Part shown: piece by piece, positions 46,067-55,712 of the stretch
Layout of the letters: each line of letters opens with the position of its first letter
Numbering within the stretch: position 1 is the stretch's first letter
Assembly: GCF_965227505.1 (NCBI RefSeq)
Contig: NZ_OZ245757.1
Span: forward strand, 1,922,001 to 1,986,000
Direction: 5' to 3'
Length of the DNA: 64,000 nucleotides
From: Pelagibius sp965227505
GTDB taxonomy: Bacteria > Pseudomonadota > Alphaproteobacteria > Kiloniellales > Kiloniellaceae
Notes under the pieces: model-generated
What the model saw: only the letters and a program-made list of their open reading frames with translations
Databases searched by the model: none
What the model was told of the DNA's origin: nothing
Program-made: the position numbers and the translations under genes

Positions 46067-47263
46067 CTACCAGGTCGGGGCGCCGGCAGCGATCCAGGCG
46101 GCGAGCAGCCGGCGTTCCTCCGCCTCGATCTCGGTGATGTTGCCCGGCGGCATGGCGCTGCTCAGCAGCACCTGGGTCTCGATCGCCCGCGCATGCCGGC
46201 GGATCTGTTCCGGGGTTTCCAGCAGAACACCCTTGGGCGCCACGGCAATCCCCTCCCAAAGGGGCTCGGCGGCATGGCACATCGAACAGCGCGCGAGCAC
46301 GACGTTCTCGACGTCCGCCAGCTCATAGCCTTGCGGCACGGAAGCCTCCTCCACCGGCGTGGCCGGCTGGGCGCTCAGCCAGACGATGGCGACCAGCCCC
46401 AGGGCGGCGACACCCCAGGTCCACCAGGGTTCCTTCCCGCCCTTGTGCTTGGTGTTGAAGAAATGACGGATCACCGCCCCCATCACCAGCACGATGGCAA
46501 GGATCACCCAGTTCCAGCGGCTGGCGAAGGTCAGAGGATAGTGATTGGAGATCATCACGAAGATGACCGGCAGGGTGAGGTAATTGTTGTGCAGTGAGCG
46601 CTGCTTGGCCTGCTGGCCAAGCTTCGGATCCGGTTCTTTCCCGGCGATCAGGTCGGCGACGACCTTGCGCTGGTTGGGGATGATCACCAGGAAGACGTTG
46701 GCCACCATCATGGTGCCGATCAGGGCGCCCATCTGCATGTAGACGCCGCGCCCGCTGAAGACCAGCGTGAAGAGATAACTGAGCGCCACCAGAAAGACGA
46801 AGCCGACCAGGGCGAGGCGGTTGTCGTCGCGCCCCAGGGGCGAGCGGCAGAGCAGATCGTAGACCACCCAGCCCAGCGCCAGGCCGACGACGGAGACAGC
46901 CACCGCCATCCAGGGCGTGAGATCCAGCACCGAGCGGTCGATCATGTAGAGCTCGGCCTGCAGGTAATAGACGAGGATCAGGAGGGCGAAGCCGGAAAGC
47001 CAAGTGGTATAGGCCTCCCACTTGAACCAGGTGAGCTGGTCCGGCATGCGCGCCGGCGCCACCATGTACTTCACCATGTTGTAGAAGCCGCCGCCGTGGA
47101 CCTGCCAGGCCTCGCCGCCGGCGCCCTCGGGCAGGCCCTCGCGCTTCTTCAGGCTGAGGTCGAGGGCGATGAAGTAGAACGAGCTGCCGATCCAGGCGAT
47201 GCCGGCGATGACGTGCAGCCAGCGCACCGCCAGATCCAGCCATTCCCAGGCCACCGTCACCAT
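46067..47263 (-). CDS. puuD: Membrane urate hydroxylase with cytochrome c tail (PuuD)
   Basis: A 398-residue membrane protein. About eight hydrophobic helices form the urate hydroxylase part (WLDLAVRWLHVIAGIAWIGSSFYFIALD, YNMVKYMVAPARMPD, FKWEAYTTWLSGFALLILVYYLQAELYMID). The C-terminal soluble domain is a cytochrome c with haem motif CSMCH and a later AMPPGN Met ligand. This PuuD family oxidises urate to 5-hydroxyisourate using cytochrome rather than oxygen-forming peroxide. I chose the Met at 47263, with GGGGG 8 bases upstream. guaD follows in the operon. Confidence 0.93.
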   Translation of the reverse strand: MVTVAWEWLDLAVRWLHVIAGIAWIGSSFYFIALDLSLKKREGLPEGAGGEAWQVHGGGFYNMVKYMVAPARMPDQLTWFKWEAYTTWLSGFALLILVYYLQAELYMIDRSVLDLTPWMAVAVSVVGLALGWVVYDLLCRSPLGRDDNRLALVGFVFLVALSYLFTLVFSGRGVYMQMGALIGTMMVANVFLVIIPNQRKVVADLIAGKEPDPKLGQQAKQRSLHNNYLTLPVIFVMISNHYPLTFASRWNWVILAIVLVMGAVIRHFFNTKHKGGKEPWWTWGVAALGLVAIVWLSAQPATPVEEASVPQGYELADVENVVLARCSMCHAAEPLWEGIAVAPKGVLLETPEQIRRHARAIETQVLLSSAMPPGNITEIEAEERRLLAAWIAAGAPTW

Positions 47264-47346
47264 TCCATTTGCCCCCAAAGGTCCCGTTACCGCCCGGCGA
47301 TCTCAGCCGCCCGATTCCACCGGCCCATGCTAGCGAAGCCGTGGCC

Positions 47347-47382
47347 TTCAAGGAATTGAAAGGCTTGCCCTATCACTTTCAA
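47347..47382. promoter_or_regulatory. Overlapping palindromes in the puuD/LysR spacer
   Basis: TTCAA-GGAA-TTGAA (47347-47360) overlaps TTGAAAG-N13-CTTTCAA (47356-47382). Both are perfect inverted repeats. Position and T-N-A symmetry fit LysR operators controlling the divergent LysR and puuD-guaD genes. Confidence 0.5.
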
Positions 47383-47422
47383 AAAATCCCGAATAAAATA
47401 GCCGCATAAGTATGAGGCGGCC

Positions 47423-48415
47423 ATGTCCCTGCTGGAGAATATCCGGGTCTTCGTGAGCGTGGTGGAGCAGGACTCCATGTCGGCGGCCGGTCGGCAGCTG
47501 CGCCTTTCCCCGGCCGTCGTCAGCCATCGCATCCAGTCCCTTGAGGCCCACCTCGGGGTGCGCCTGCTGAACCGCACGACACGGCGGGTACAGCCCACCG
47601 AACAGGGCCTTGCCTTCTACCAGGCCTGCCAGGACGTGATGGCGGCGGTGGAGCGGGCGGAGAACGTCGCCGCCGGCGCCGGCGGTGCGCCGCAGGGAAC
47701 GCTTAGGGTCACCGCGCCGCTCGGCTTTGCCCGCCGCGTCCTCGCGCCCCTGGTGCCGGAGTTCCAGGCCGCCCACCCGCAGGTGACCCTGCAACTGCGG
47801 CTCTCGGAACACATCATCGATCTGCTGACGGAATCGGTGGATGTCGCCGTGCGCATGGCGATCCTCTCCGACTCCTCGCTGATCGCCCGCAAGGTGGTGG
47901 ACTGCGAGCGCCTGCTCTGCGCCGCGGCGGCCTACCTCTCCGAAGCCGGCACACCGGCGACGCCGGAGGATCTCCTGGGTCACAACTGTCTGCTGCTGCG
48001 TTTCGCCGGGTCCCAGCAATACCGCTGGACCCTGCAGTCGGACGGCGGCCCGCGCACGCTCTCGGTCCAGGGCCGCTTCGATGCCGACGACGGCGATGTC
48101 CTCACCGACTGGGCCTTGGAGGGAAGGGGTATCGTGATGAAGCCGCTCTGGGAGGTGGCCGGGCATCTGCGCCGCGGACGGCTGATGCCGGTGCTGCTCG
48201 ACCATCCGCCGGACCCGGTGGCCCTCAGCATTCTTTATCCTCACCGCCGGCTGCTGCCCGCACGGGTGAAGGCCTTCGCCGATTTCGCCGTGCCGCGTTT
48301 CACCGCCGCCATCAAGGCGCAGCTCGACGGCCTGAACCTGAAGGCGCTGGTCCAGCAGGCGGCAAAGCCCGTCAAAAAAGGGCCGGGGAAAAAGAGGAGC
48401 CGGCGCCGCGCCTAA
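47423..48415 (+). CDS. LysR family regulator of the purine operon (inferred)
   Basis: A 330-residue LysR regulator. The HTH (FVSVVEQDSMSAAGRQLRLSPAVVSHRIQSLEAHLGVRLLNRTTR) and effector domain (LRVTAPLGFARRVLAPLVPEFQ, LTESVDVAVRMAIL, LLRFAGSQQYRW) are complete. A basic tail KKGPGKKRSRRRA is unusual. It is divergent from puuD-guaD, with palindromes between, so it is the likely regulator. Its stop overlaps the stop of thiD by 4 bases. Confidence 0.92.
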   Translation: MSLLENIRVFVSVVEQDSMSAAGRQLRLSPAVVSHRIQSLEAHLGVRLLNRTTRRVQPTEQGLAFYQACQDVMAAVERAENVAAGAGGAPQGTLRVTAPLGFARRVLAPLVPEFQAAHPQVTLQLRLSEHIIDLLTESVDVAVRMAILSDSSLIARKVVDCERLLCAAAAYLSEAGTPATPEDLLGHNCLLLRFAGSQQYRWTLQSDGGPRTLSVQGRFDADDGDVLTDWALEGRGIVMKPLWEVAGHLRRGRLMPVLLDHPPDPVALSILYPHRRLLPARVKAFADFAVPRFTAAIKAQLDGLNLKALVQQAAKPVKKGPGKKRSRRRA

Positions 48416-49167
48416 CGTACCGGGGCGAGGCGCTGCTGGATGAAGGCTTTCGCGGCTTCGCAGGCCGCCGCCACCGTCTGCCCGGCGGCCAGGCCCGCGG
48501 CCAGGGCGCTGGCCAGCGTGCAGCCGGTGCCGCGCAGGTTCGTCCGCGCACGCGGAGCGACGAAACAGCGGAGGCCGCCGTCGGCATCAAACAACCGGTC
48601 CACCGCCTCCTCCCCCTCGGCGTGGCCGCCCTTCATCAGCACCGCGCGCGGACCGCAGGCCAGGAGCGCCCGGGCCTGGGCCGCGATCTCCGCCGCCGTC
48701 GAGGCGGGCGGAAGGCCCGTGAGCAGCGCCGCCTCCGGCAGGTTGGGGGTGAGGATTCCGGCGAGCGGAAACAGCTCCCGTTTCATCACTTCGCGGCCCT
48801 CCTCGTCCAACAGTTCCACGCCCGAGGACGACGCCAGCACCGGGTCCAGCACCACGGGCAACCGGCGCCAGGCGGACAGCACGGCGGCGACAGCCTCCAC
48901 CGTCTGCGCAGCCCCCAGCATGCCGATCTTGACCGCGCCCGCCGGCCCCGCGACCAAACCCGTCTCGAGCGCTGCCTCGAGCTGGGCCGCGACCAACGCC
49001 GCCGGCATCCGCTCGACCGCCGTCACGCGGCCGTCGGTCTGCGCGGTCACGGCGGTGACCACCGGACGGACCGACCCGCCGAGCGCGGCGATGGTTGCGA
49101 CGTCGCGCGCAAGACCGGCACCGCCACTGGAGTCGCTGCCTGCAATGACGACAACGGGCAGCGTCAT
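48412..49167 (-). CDS. thiD: Hydroxymethylpyrimidine/phosphomethylpyrimidine kinase
   Basis: A 251-residue ribokinase-fold enzyme that phosphorylates HMP twice for thiamine synthesis. VVIAGSDSSGGAGLARD at the N-terminus (Pfk-like HMP site), KIGMLGAAQTVEAV, LVLDPVLAS-type PVVLDPVLASSSG and LTPNLPEAALL, VLMKGGH, and GTGCTLASALAAGLA (the catalytic anion hole) are present. It is the last gene of the thi operon, following thiE by 3 bases. There is no ThiE fusion. Its 3' end overlaps the LysR gene. Confidence 0.95.
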   Translation of the reverse strand: MTLPVVVIAGSDSSGGAGLARDVATIAALGGSVRPVVTAVTAQTDGRVTAVERMPAALVAAQLEAALETGLVAGPAGAVKIGMLGAAQTVEAVAAVLSAWRRLPVVLDPVLASSSGVELLDEEGREVMKRELFPLAGILTPNLPEAALLTGLPPASTAAEIAAQARALLACGPRAVLMKGGHAEGEEAVDRLFDADGGLRCFVAPRARTNLRGTGCTLASALAAGLAAGQTVAAACEAAKAFIQQRLAPVR

Positions 49168-49170
49168 GGC

Positions 49171-49782
49171 CTAGGCGGGCACGCGGGTCGCCGCCAGCCA
49201 TTCGGCGGTGCGCGCTTCCGGATCAGGGTTGAGGGTGATGTCGGTGACGACCGCGGCGCAGTCCGCGCCGGCGTCGAAGACCCCAGCCAGACGCTCCGGG
49301 TTCAGCCCGCCGATGGCGACCAGCGGCCTCGTGCCGATCATCTGCTTCCACTCCCCGATCCGCTCCAGGCCCTGGGGTGCCCAGGGCATCTTTTTCAGGA
49401 CGGTCGGATAGATCGGGCCCAGCGCAACGTAGTCCGGGTCGTGCAGCAAGGCGCGGTAGAGCTCTGCGTGATCGTGGGTGGAGACACCCAGGCGCAGACC
49501 GGCCCTGCGGATCGCCGCCACGTCCGCATTCGCCAAGTCACCCTGGCCGAGGTGAACGAAGTCGCAGCTGGTATCGATGGCGACCTGCCAGTGATCGTTG
49601 ACCACGAGCTGGCAACCGTGACGCCGGCAGATGGCCTGGGCGGCCGTCACTTCGTGGCGCAGGACGGTCTCCGGCGGATCCTTGATGCGCAGCTGCACCA
49701 GTTTCACGCCCAGCGGAACGAGACGCCGGATCCAGGCCGCGCTGTCGACGATCAAATAGAAACGGTCCAACGCGACGGTCAT
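49171..49782 (-). CDS. thiE: Thiamine phosphate synthase
   Basis: A 203-residue TIM-barrel enzyme joining HMP-PP and the thiazole phosphate. FYLIVDS, VKLVQLRIKDP, CQLVVNDHWQVA, DFVHLGQGDL, GVSTHDHAEL, YVALGPIYPTVLKK and VAIGGLNPE follow the family order. It overlaps thiG by 4 bases at its start and is followed by thiD 3 bases later. The sequence reads THDHAEL where E. coli ThiE has THN-type residues, a minor variation. Confidence 0.94.
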   Translation of the reverse strand: MTVALDRFYLIVDSAAWIRRLVPLGVKLVQLRIKDPPETVLRHEVTAAQAICRRHGCQLVVNDHWQVAIDTSCDFVHLGQGDLANADVAAIRRAGLRLGVSTHDHAELYRALLHDPDYVALGPIYPTVLKKMPWAPQGLERIGEWKQMIGTRPLVAIGGLNPERLAGVFDAGADCAAVVTDITLNPDPEARTAEWLAATRVPA

Positions 49783-50558
49783 CCCAGCACAGCCTGTCCA
49801 AGAACAGGGGTGGAAGGCGCGGCCATGTCGCGCGGTTCCATCGGATCGGCCTCGTAGGCCTGCCGCCCCGCCGCAACCGCCTGGGCGAAGGCCCGCGCCA
49901 TGGCAACCGGATCGCCGGACTTGGCGACGGCGGTGTTCAGCAGCACCGCGTCATAGCCCAGTTCCATCGCGCGGGCCGCCTGGGACGGCAGGCCGAGACC
50001 GGCATCGATGATCAGAGGCACGTCGGGAAAGTGGGCGCGCAGGCTGCGCAGGCCGTAAGGGTTGTTGAGGCCGCGCCCGGTACCGATGGGCGCCCCCCAG
50101 GGCATCAGCACCCGGCAGCCGGCGGCCAGCAGGCGCTCCGCGACCACCAGATCCTCGGTGGTGTAGGGGAAGACGGCAAACCCCTCCTCCGTCAGAATGC
50201 GTGCCGCTTCCACCAGCCCGAAGACATCCGGACAGAGGCTGTCGTTCTCGCCGATGACCTCCAGCTTGATCCAGGGGGTCCCGAAGACCTCCCGCGCCAT
50301 CTGCGCGGTGGTCACCGCCTCCGCCACGCTGTGACAGCCGGCGGTGTTGGGCAGCACGCGGACGCCGAGGGAGCGGATCAGCGACCAGAAGCCCTCGCCC
50401 TGGCGTTCGCCGGCGGCCTCGCGCCGCAGGGAGACGGTGACGACCTGCGTTTCCGAGACGCGCACCGCCTCCGCGAGAATGGCCGGCGACGGATACTGTG
50501 CCGTACCCAGCAGCAGACGCGCGGTGAGTTCGACGTCATAGAGGTGCATCGTCCTCAC
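49779..50558 (-). CDS. thiG: Thiazole synthase
   Basis: A 259-residue TIM-barrel enzyme. RLLLGTAQYPSPAILAEAVRVS and WIKLEVIGENDSLCPD hold the Schiff-base Lys that forms an imine with DXP. NPYGLRSLRAHFPDVPLIIDAG and GYDAVLLNTAVAKSGDPVAMARAF are conserved. It makes the thiazole ring from DXP, the ThiS thiocarboxylate and the imine made by ThiO. The start overlaps thiS by 4 bases; thiE overlaps its end by 4 bases. Tightly coupled in the operon. Confidence 0.96.
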   Translation of the reverse strand: MRTMHLYDVELTARLLLGTAQYPSPAILAEAVRVSETQVVTVSLRREAAGERQGEGFWSLIRSLGVRVLPNTAGCHSVAEAVTTAQMAREVFGTPWIKLEVIGENDSLCPDVFGLVEAARILTEEGFAVFPYTTEDLVVAERLLAAGCRVLMPWGAPIGTGRGLNNPYGLRSLRAHFPDVPLIIDAGLGLPSQAARAMELGYDAVLLNTAVAKSGDPVAMARAFAQAVAAGRQAYEADPMEPRDMAAPSTPVLGQAVLG

Positions 50559-50752
50559 CCTCCTTGCATGGGGACGAGAACCTCAAGGCTGTCCCCTTCC
50601 TGCAACACGATGCCCGCGCGCGCAGCGCGCGGCACGAAGGCGCCATTCACCGCCGTGGCGACGCTCTTGTTCCTGAAGCTGAGTTCGCCCAGCAGGGCCT
50701 CCAGCGAAGCGCTGGTCACCTCAAGCGGGCGACCGTTCACGATGATCTTCAT
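50555..50752 (-). CDS. thiS: Sulfur carrier protein ThiS
   Basis: A 65-residue ubiquitin-fold protein beginning MKIIVNGRPLEV and ending in the GG tail (LEVLVPMQGG) needed for thiocarboxylate formation. It carries sulfur to ThiG. It starts 32 bases inside the end of thiO and overlaps thiG by 4 bases. A longer start at 50788 would add 12 residues not seen in the family. ThiF is not in the operon. Confidence 0.94.
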   Translation of the reverse strand: MKIIVNGRPLEVTSASLEALLGELSFRNKSVATAVNGAFVPRAARAGIVLQEGDSLEVLVPMQGG

Positions 50753-51749
50753 CCATGATCTCCGGTATGAAGCTTGGATCGGCGACAACCTCCGCCAGCA
50801 TGCGCGCGCAGGCCGGGGCCAGCAGAAAGCCGTGCCGGAAAAGGCCGTTCACATAGAGCCGGCGGCCGCGCCGGCGAAGACGCGGCAGGTTGTCGGGAAA
50901 GGCCGGGCGCAAATCGGCACCGGTCTCGACGATCTCCGCCTCGGCAAAGGCCGGATGCAGGGCATAGGCGGCGTTCAGCAGGTCGACGACGCCGCGCGCG
51001 GTAACACCGCCGCGATCCTCCGACTCGATCTGGGTGGCGCCCAGCATGTAAAGCCCTTCCCCGCGCGGGACGAGATAGAGCGGGTGGCGCGGGTGCAGCA
51101 GGCGCAGCGGCCGCGTGATCCGGATTTCAGGGGCGCGGATGATCAGCATCTCGCCCCGCACGCCGCGCAGATCCGCCAGCGCATCGCGGGCCGCGAAACC
51201 GCGCGCATCGACGACCAGACCGCGCGGGATGTGATCCGCTTCCCTGCGGTAGCGAATGATTCCGCCCAGGCCGCAGAAGCGGCGGCTGAGCGCGGCCAGG
51301 GCCGCCCGCGGATCGAGATGCGCTTCCTGCGGAAAGTAGAGCGCGCGCGTAAAGCGCCCGGCCAGCGCCGGCTCCAGGGCGGCGATGCCGCCGTCGTTCA
51401 GCAGGTGATGGACCCCGGGCTGCGCGGCCGTGCGCCGGGCGAAGCGGTCCAGTTCGGGGCCGTCGCGGGCGGCAGCCAGAACCAGGGAGCCGCGCCGCTC
51501 CACCCCCGGCACCCGCTCCGCCCACCAGCCGATCGCCTCCTGCCCAAGGCGGACGACGGGTTCCTCCGCTGTCTCGCCTTCGCACCAGGGTGCCAGCATG
51601 CCGCCGGCGTACCAGGAACAGGACTGGCGGCCGGGGCCGAGCCCGCGCTCGACCACCGTCACCGGATGGCCGCGCTCGCGCAGCGCCACGGCGGCGCAGA
51701 GGCCGGCGACCCCGCCGCCGACCACCGTGACCTCTTGCCTTTCCGCCAT
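50721..51749 (-). CDS. thiO: Glycine oxidase ThiO
   Basis: A 342-residue FAD-dependent amine oxidase. VTVVGGGVAGLCAAVALRERG is the dinucleotide fold and VVERGLGPGRQSCSWYAGGMLAPWCE the second FAD region. The C-terminal region NGLFRHGFLLAPA binds FAD and substrate. It turns glycine into the iminoglycine that ThiG uses. I chose ATG 51749; a GTG at 51758 would overlap the thiC stop by 4 bases. It overlaps thiS by 32 bases. Confidence 0.92.
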   Translation of the reverse strand: MAERQEVTVVGGGVAGLCAAVALRERGHPVTVVERGLGPGRQSCSWYAGGMLAPWCEGETAEEPVVRLGQEAIGWWAERVPGVERRGSLVLAAARDGPELDRFARRTAAQPGVHHLLNDGGIAALEPALAGRFTRALYFPQEAHLDPRAALAALSRRFCGLGGIIRYRREADHIPRGLVVDARGFAARDALADLRGVRGEMLIIRAPEIRITRPLRLLHPRHPLYLVPRGEGLYMLGATQIESEDRGGVTARGVVDLLNAAYALHPAFAEAEIVETGADLRPAFPDNLPRLRRRGRRLYVNGLFRHGFLLAPACARMLAEVVADPSFIPEIMDEDHRERSPA

Positions 51750-51754
51750 GGCGG

Positions 51755-53593
<1,839 letters not shown>

Positions 53594-53733
53594 TTGGCTC
53601 TCCCTCGTTGGTCGTCGAGAGACCCAATTCACGCTTCGGCTGTGAGGATTTCTTGGGGCCGGACTCGCTTTCTGGAGTCTTTGGTCTGGGGACCTTCTGC
53701 GGGTCTGGAGACCTTTGGCGGGTGCCGGCTTCC

Positions 53734-53840
53734 AGCCATCCCTACGCCAGCGTTAACTGGATCAGGTTCGAAGGGTCGCCGCGCCGGTGCCTCTCAGCAC
53801 CCTATCGGCCTCTCAGCTCCTTGCCGGAGCTCCCCTGGCT
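53734..53840 (-). promoter_or_regulatory. TPP riboswitch (THI element) upstream of thiC
   Basis: Read on the minus strand, the conserved CTGAGAGG appears near the 5' part, and the 3' part carries ACCCTTCGAACCTGATC followed by CAGTTAACGCTGGCGTAGGGA. P1 pairs AGCCA with TGGCT. The element lies 141 bases upstream of the thiC start. The leader downstream has further GGTCTCCAGACC-type hairpins that probably form the expression platform. It should repress thi genes when TPP is high. Confidence 0.96.
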
Positions 53841-53848
53841 ACTGCCTT

Positions 53849-53878
53849 AATCTTTGTTTGGCGGGCGCCGCCTGTCAA
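53849..53878 (-). promoter_or_regulatory. Probable sigma-70 promoter of thiC
   Basis: A consensus TTGACA -35 (53873-53878 complement) is followed, 17-18 bases later, by AAAGAT/AAGATT. The start site would lie about 6 bases before the riboswitch P1 stem, which is consistent with the leader. Confidence 0.5.
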
Positions 53879-53917
53879 CCCGACCGGATCGTTTAGCCTG
53901 TTAGGAAGAGGCCCGCG

Positions 53918-54580
53918 CTAGGAAGATGCCCCGGCCGAGAGCTCGGCCAGCAGGGTGTCGGTCATCGCCAGCCGGCAATAGCCCTGCAGCGTCCGCAGCG
54001 CGGTCCGGTGGACGTCTTCGCTGAAGGACGTGCAGGCGTCGCTCACCAGGGTCACCAGGTAGCCGAGGTCGCAGGCGTCGCGCACCGCGCTCTGCACGCA
54101 GTGATCGCTGCGGATGCCGCAGATGACAAGCTGGCGGACACCGAGGTTGCGCAGGACGTAGTCGATGTTGGTCGAGATGAACACCGACGAGGAGGTCTTC
54201 GGCAGAACGATCTCGTCCGCGCCGGGCGCAAGGGCGTCAACCACCTGCCCCTCCCAGGAGCCCTTGGGGATGTTGAAGCCGCTGATCTTGTAGTCGAGGC
54301 TGCGGTCACGCCCGTCCAGGGTCAGGCTTTCGATGGTGGTGTAGAGCACCTCCGCCCCCGCGGCGCGGCAGGCCGCCTGCAGCCGCTGGATGTTGGGGAC
54401 CGTGGTCTCCTCCAGGCGCCGGAAGTAGGCGCCGTAGTCGATTTCGTCCGTCTCAGGGGACAGCAGCGCTATCTCGCCACCGTCGGCACGCACGCAGAAG
54501 TTCTGCATGTCGACCACCAACAAGGCCGTCTGCCGAGGGGCGAGGGGCAGGTCGCGGGTCAGCGGTTGAGTCTCTGTCAT
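53918..54580 (-). CDS. Isochorismatase-family cysteine hydrolase
   Basis: A 220-residue hydrolase. LLVVDMQNFCVR holds the catalytic Asp, LPKTSSSVFISTNIDYVLRN the Lys, and VICGIRSDHCVQSAVRDACDLGY the nucleophile Cys (DHCV). The triad Asp-Lys-Cys is intact, so it should hydrolyse an amide or carbamoyl group such as nicotinamide, ureidoacrylate, biuret or similar. It is followed on the same strand by nothing of thi; upstream an SDR lies 37 bases away, and the two probably form an operon. Confidence 0.9.
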   Translation of the reverse strand: MTETQPLTRDLPLAPRQTALLVVDMQNFCVRADGGEIALLSPETDEIDYGAYFRRLEETTVPNIQRLQAACRAAGAEVLYTTIESLTLDGRDRSLDYKISGFNIPKGSWEGQVVDALAPGADEIVLPKTSSSVFISTNIDYVLRNLGVRQLVICGIRSDHCVQSAVRDACDLGYLVTLVSDACTSFSEDVHRTALRTLQGYCRLAMTDTLLAELSAGASS

Positions 54581-54617
54581 GGGGGCGTGGACATGGGTGA
54601 ATGGACTGGGGTTGAGA

Positions 54618-55442
54618 TCAGCCCTGGTCGAACCGGTCGGCCCAGTCCTTGTGCCAGCGCGACAGCGGCGGGCGGTTTTCGATGATGTCGCCGGCGGCCC
54701 AGAGCATGCGCTTGTGGTCCGTCTCCGCCGTCACCTCATCGTCCGGGCAGATGATGTAGAAGTCGCCGCGCTCCAGCGCCTCCACCATCACGTCGATCAC
54801 CTGGGCCGGTAGCCAGGCGCCGGGCTTGTGCTCGCGGTTGCCGGTGGTGGTCCAGCCCGGCACCAGCAGGTGGGCGGAGACCCGGCAGCCCTCGGTGTTG
54901 CGCAGGCGGTGCTGAAGCTGTTCGGTATAGGTCTTCAGGGCCGACTTGGTGACATTGTAGATGGTGTTGCCCGGCGGGTTGGTGATGCCCTGCTTGGAAC
55001 CGGTGTTGACGATGGCCGCCGGCTCCCCCTGCGCGATCATGCGCGGCAGGAAGGCGCGCTCGGCCACCACGGCGGCCCAGAAGTTCACTTCCATGGTCTG
55101 GCGCCAGTCGCCCAGATCCTCGCTCGCCCCGCCGGAGACCCGAACGGCAGCGTTGTTCATGAGGAGATCGCAGCGCCCGAAGCGCTGATAGCTCGCCTCC
55201 GCCAGCGCCGCGATGGCGTCCTCGGACGCGACGTCGGTGGGAACAGCCAGAACGTCCTCGGCGCCGCCCGCGGCCAGCGCCGCCACCGAATCCGCCGCGC
55301 GCTCCAGGGCCGCCGCCTCGACGTCGGCCAGCACGGTTTTCAGGCCCAGCTCCGCAAAGCGTTTGCAGGCGGCAAGGCCGATGCCGGAAGCCGCGCCGGT
55401 CACCACCGCAACACGGCCGGGTTGAAGAAAAGATGCAGTCAT
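54618..55442 (-). CDS. Short-chain dehydrogenase/reductase
   Basis: A 274-residue classical SDR. VVTGAASGIGLAACKRF is the cofactor motif; DVEAAAL suggests NAD preference because of the acidic residue after beta-2. NNAAVRV, NTGSKQGIT and YNVTKSALKTYTEQL (the YxxxK) follow. The C-terminal part (FYIICPDDEVTAETDHKRML) is longer and more acidic than usual SDRs, which fits a membrane-free extended type. It probably is cotranscribed with the hydrolase at 53918. The substrate is unknown. Confidence 0.9.
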   Translation of the reverse strand: MTASFLQPGRVAVVTGAASGIGLAACKRFAELGLKTVLADVEAAALERAADSVAALAAGGAEDVLAVPTDVASEDAIAALAEASYQRFGRCDLLMNNAAVRVSGGASEDLGDWRQTMEVNFWAAVVAERAFLPRMIAQGEPAAIVNTGSKQGITNPPGNTIYNVTKSALKTYTEQLQHRLRNTEGCRVSAHLLVPGWTTTGNREHKPGAWLPAQVIDVMVEALERGDFYIICPDDEVTAETDHKRMLWAAGDIIENRPPLSRWHKDWADRFDQG

Positions 55443-55712
55443 CGCACGCGCTCCCCCTGCTGCGGCGGACGGAAAGAACCAAGTCCGATCCCAAGTCTGG
55501 CAAAAAACCGCGCCGTCTCAAAGCCAAAGCACCCCTCGACCGGCCATCCCCCGAAAGAACCGCCGGCCATCGCGGCTGACCCATTGACCCAGGTTTGCCA
55601 CAGGCGCAAGCTGACGCCCGGACGTTTTGGCTAGGAGGGGCTGGCCAGGAAGGCACCAACGGTTCGGTTAGACGCACCGTAGAAGAGCCTGTCCGGAGGG
55701 GGGAAAGACAAC

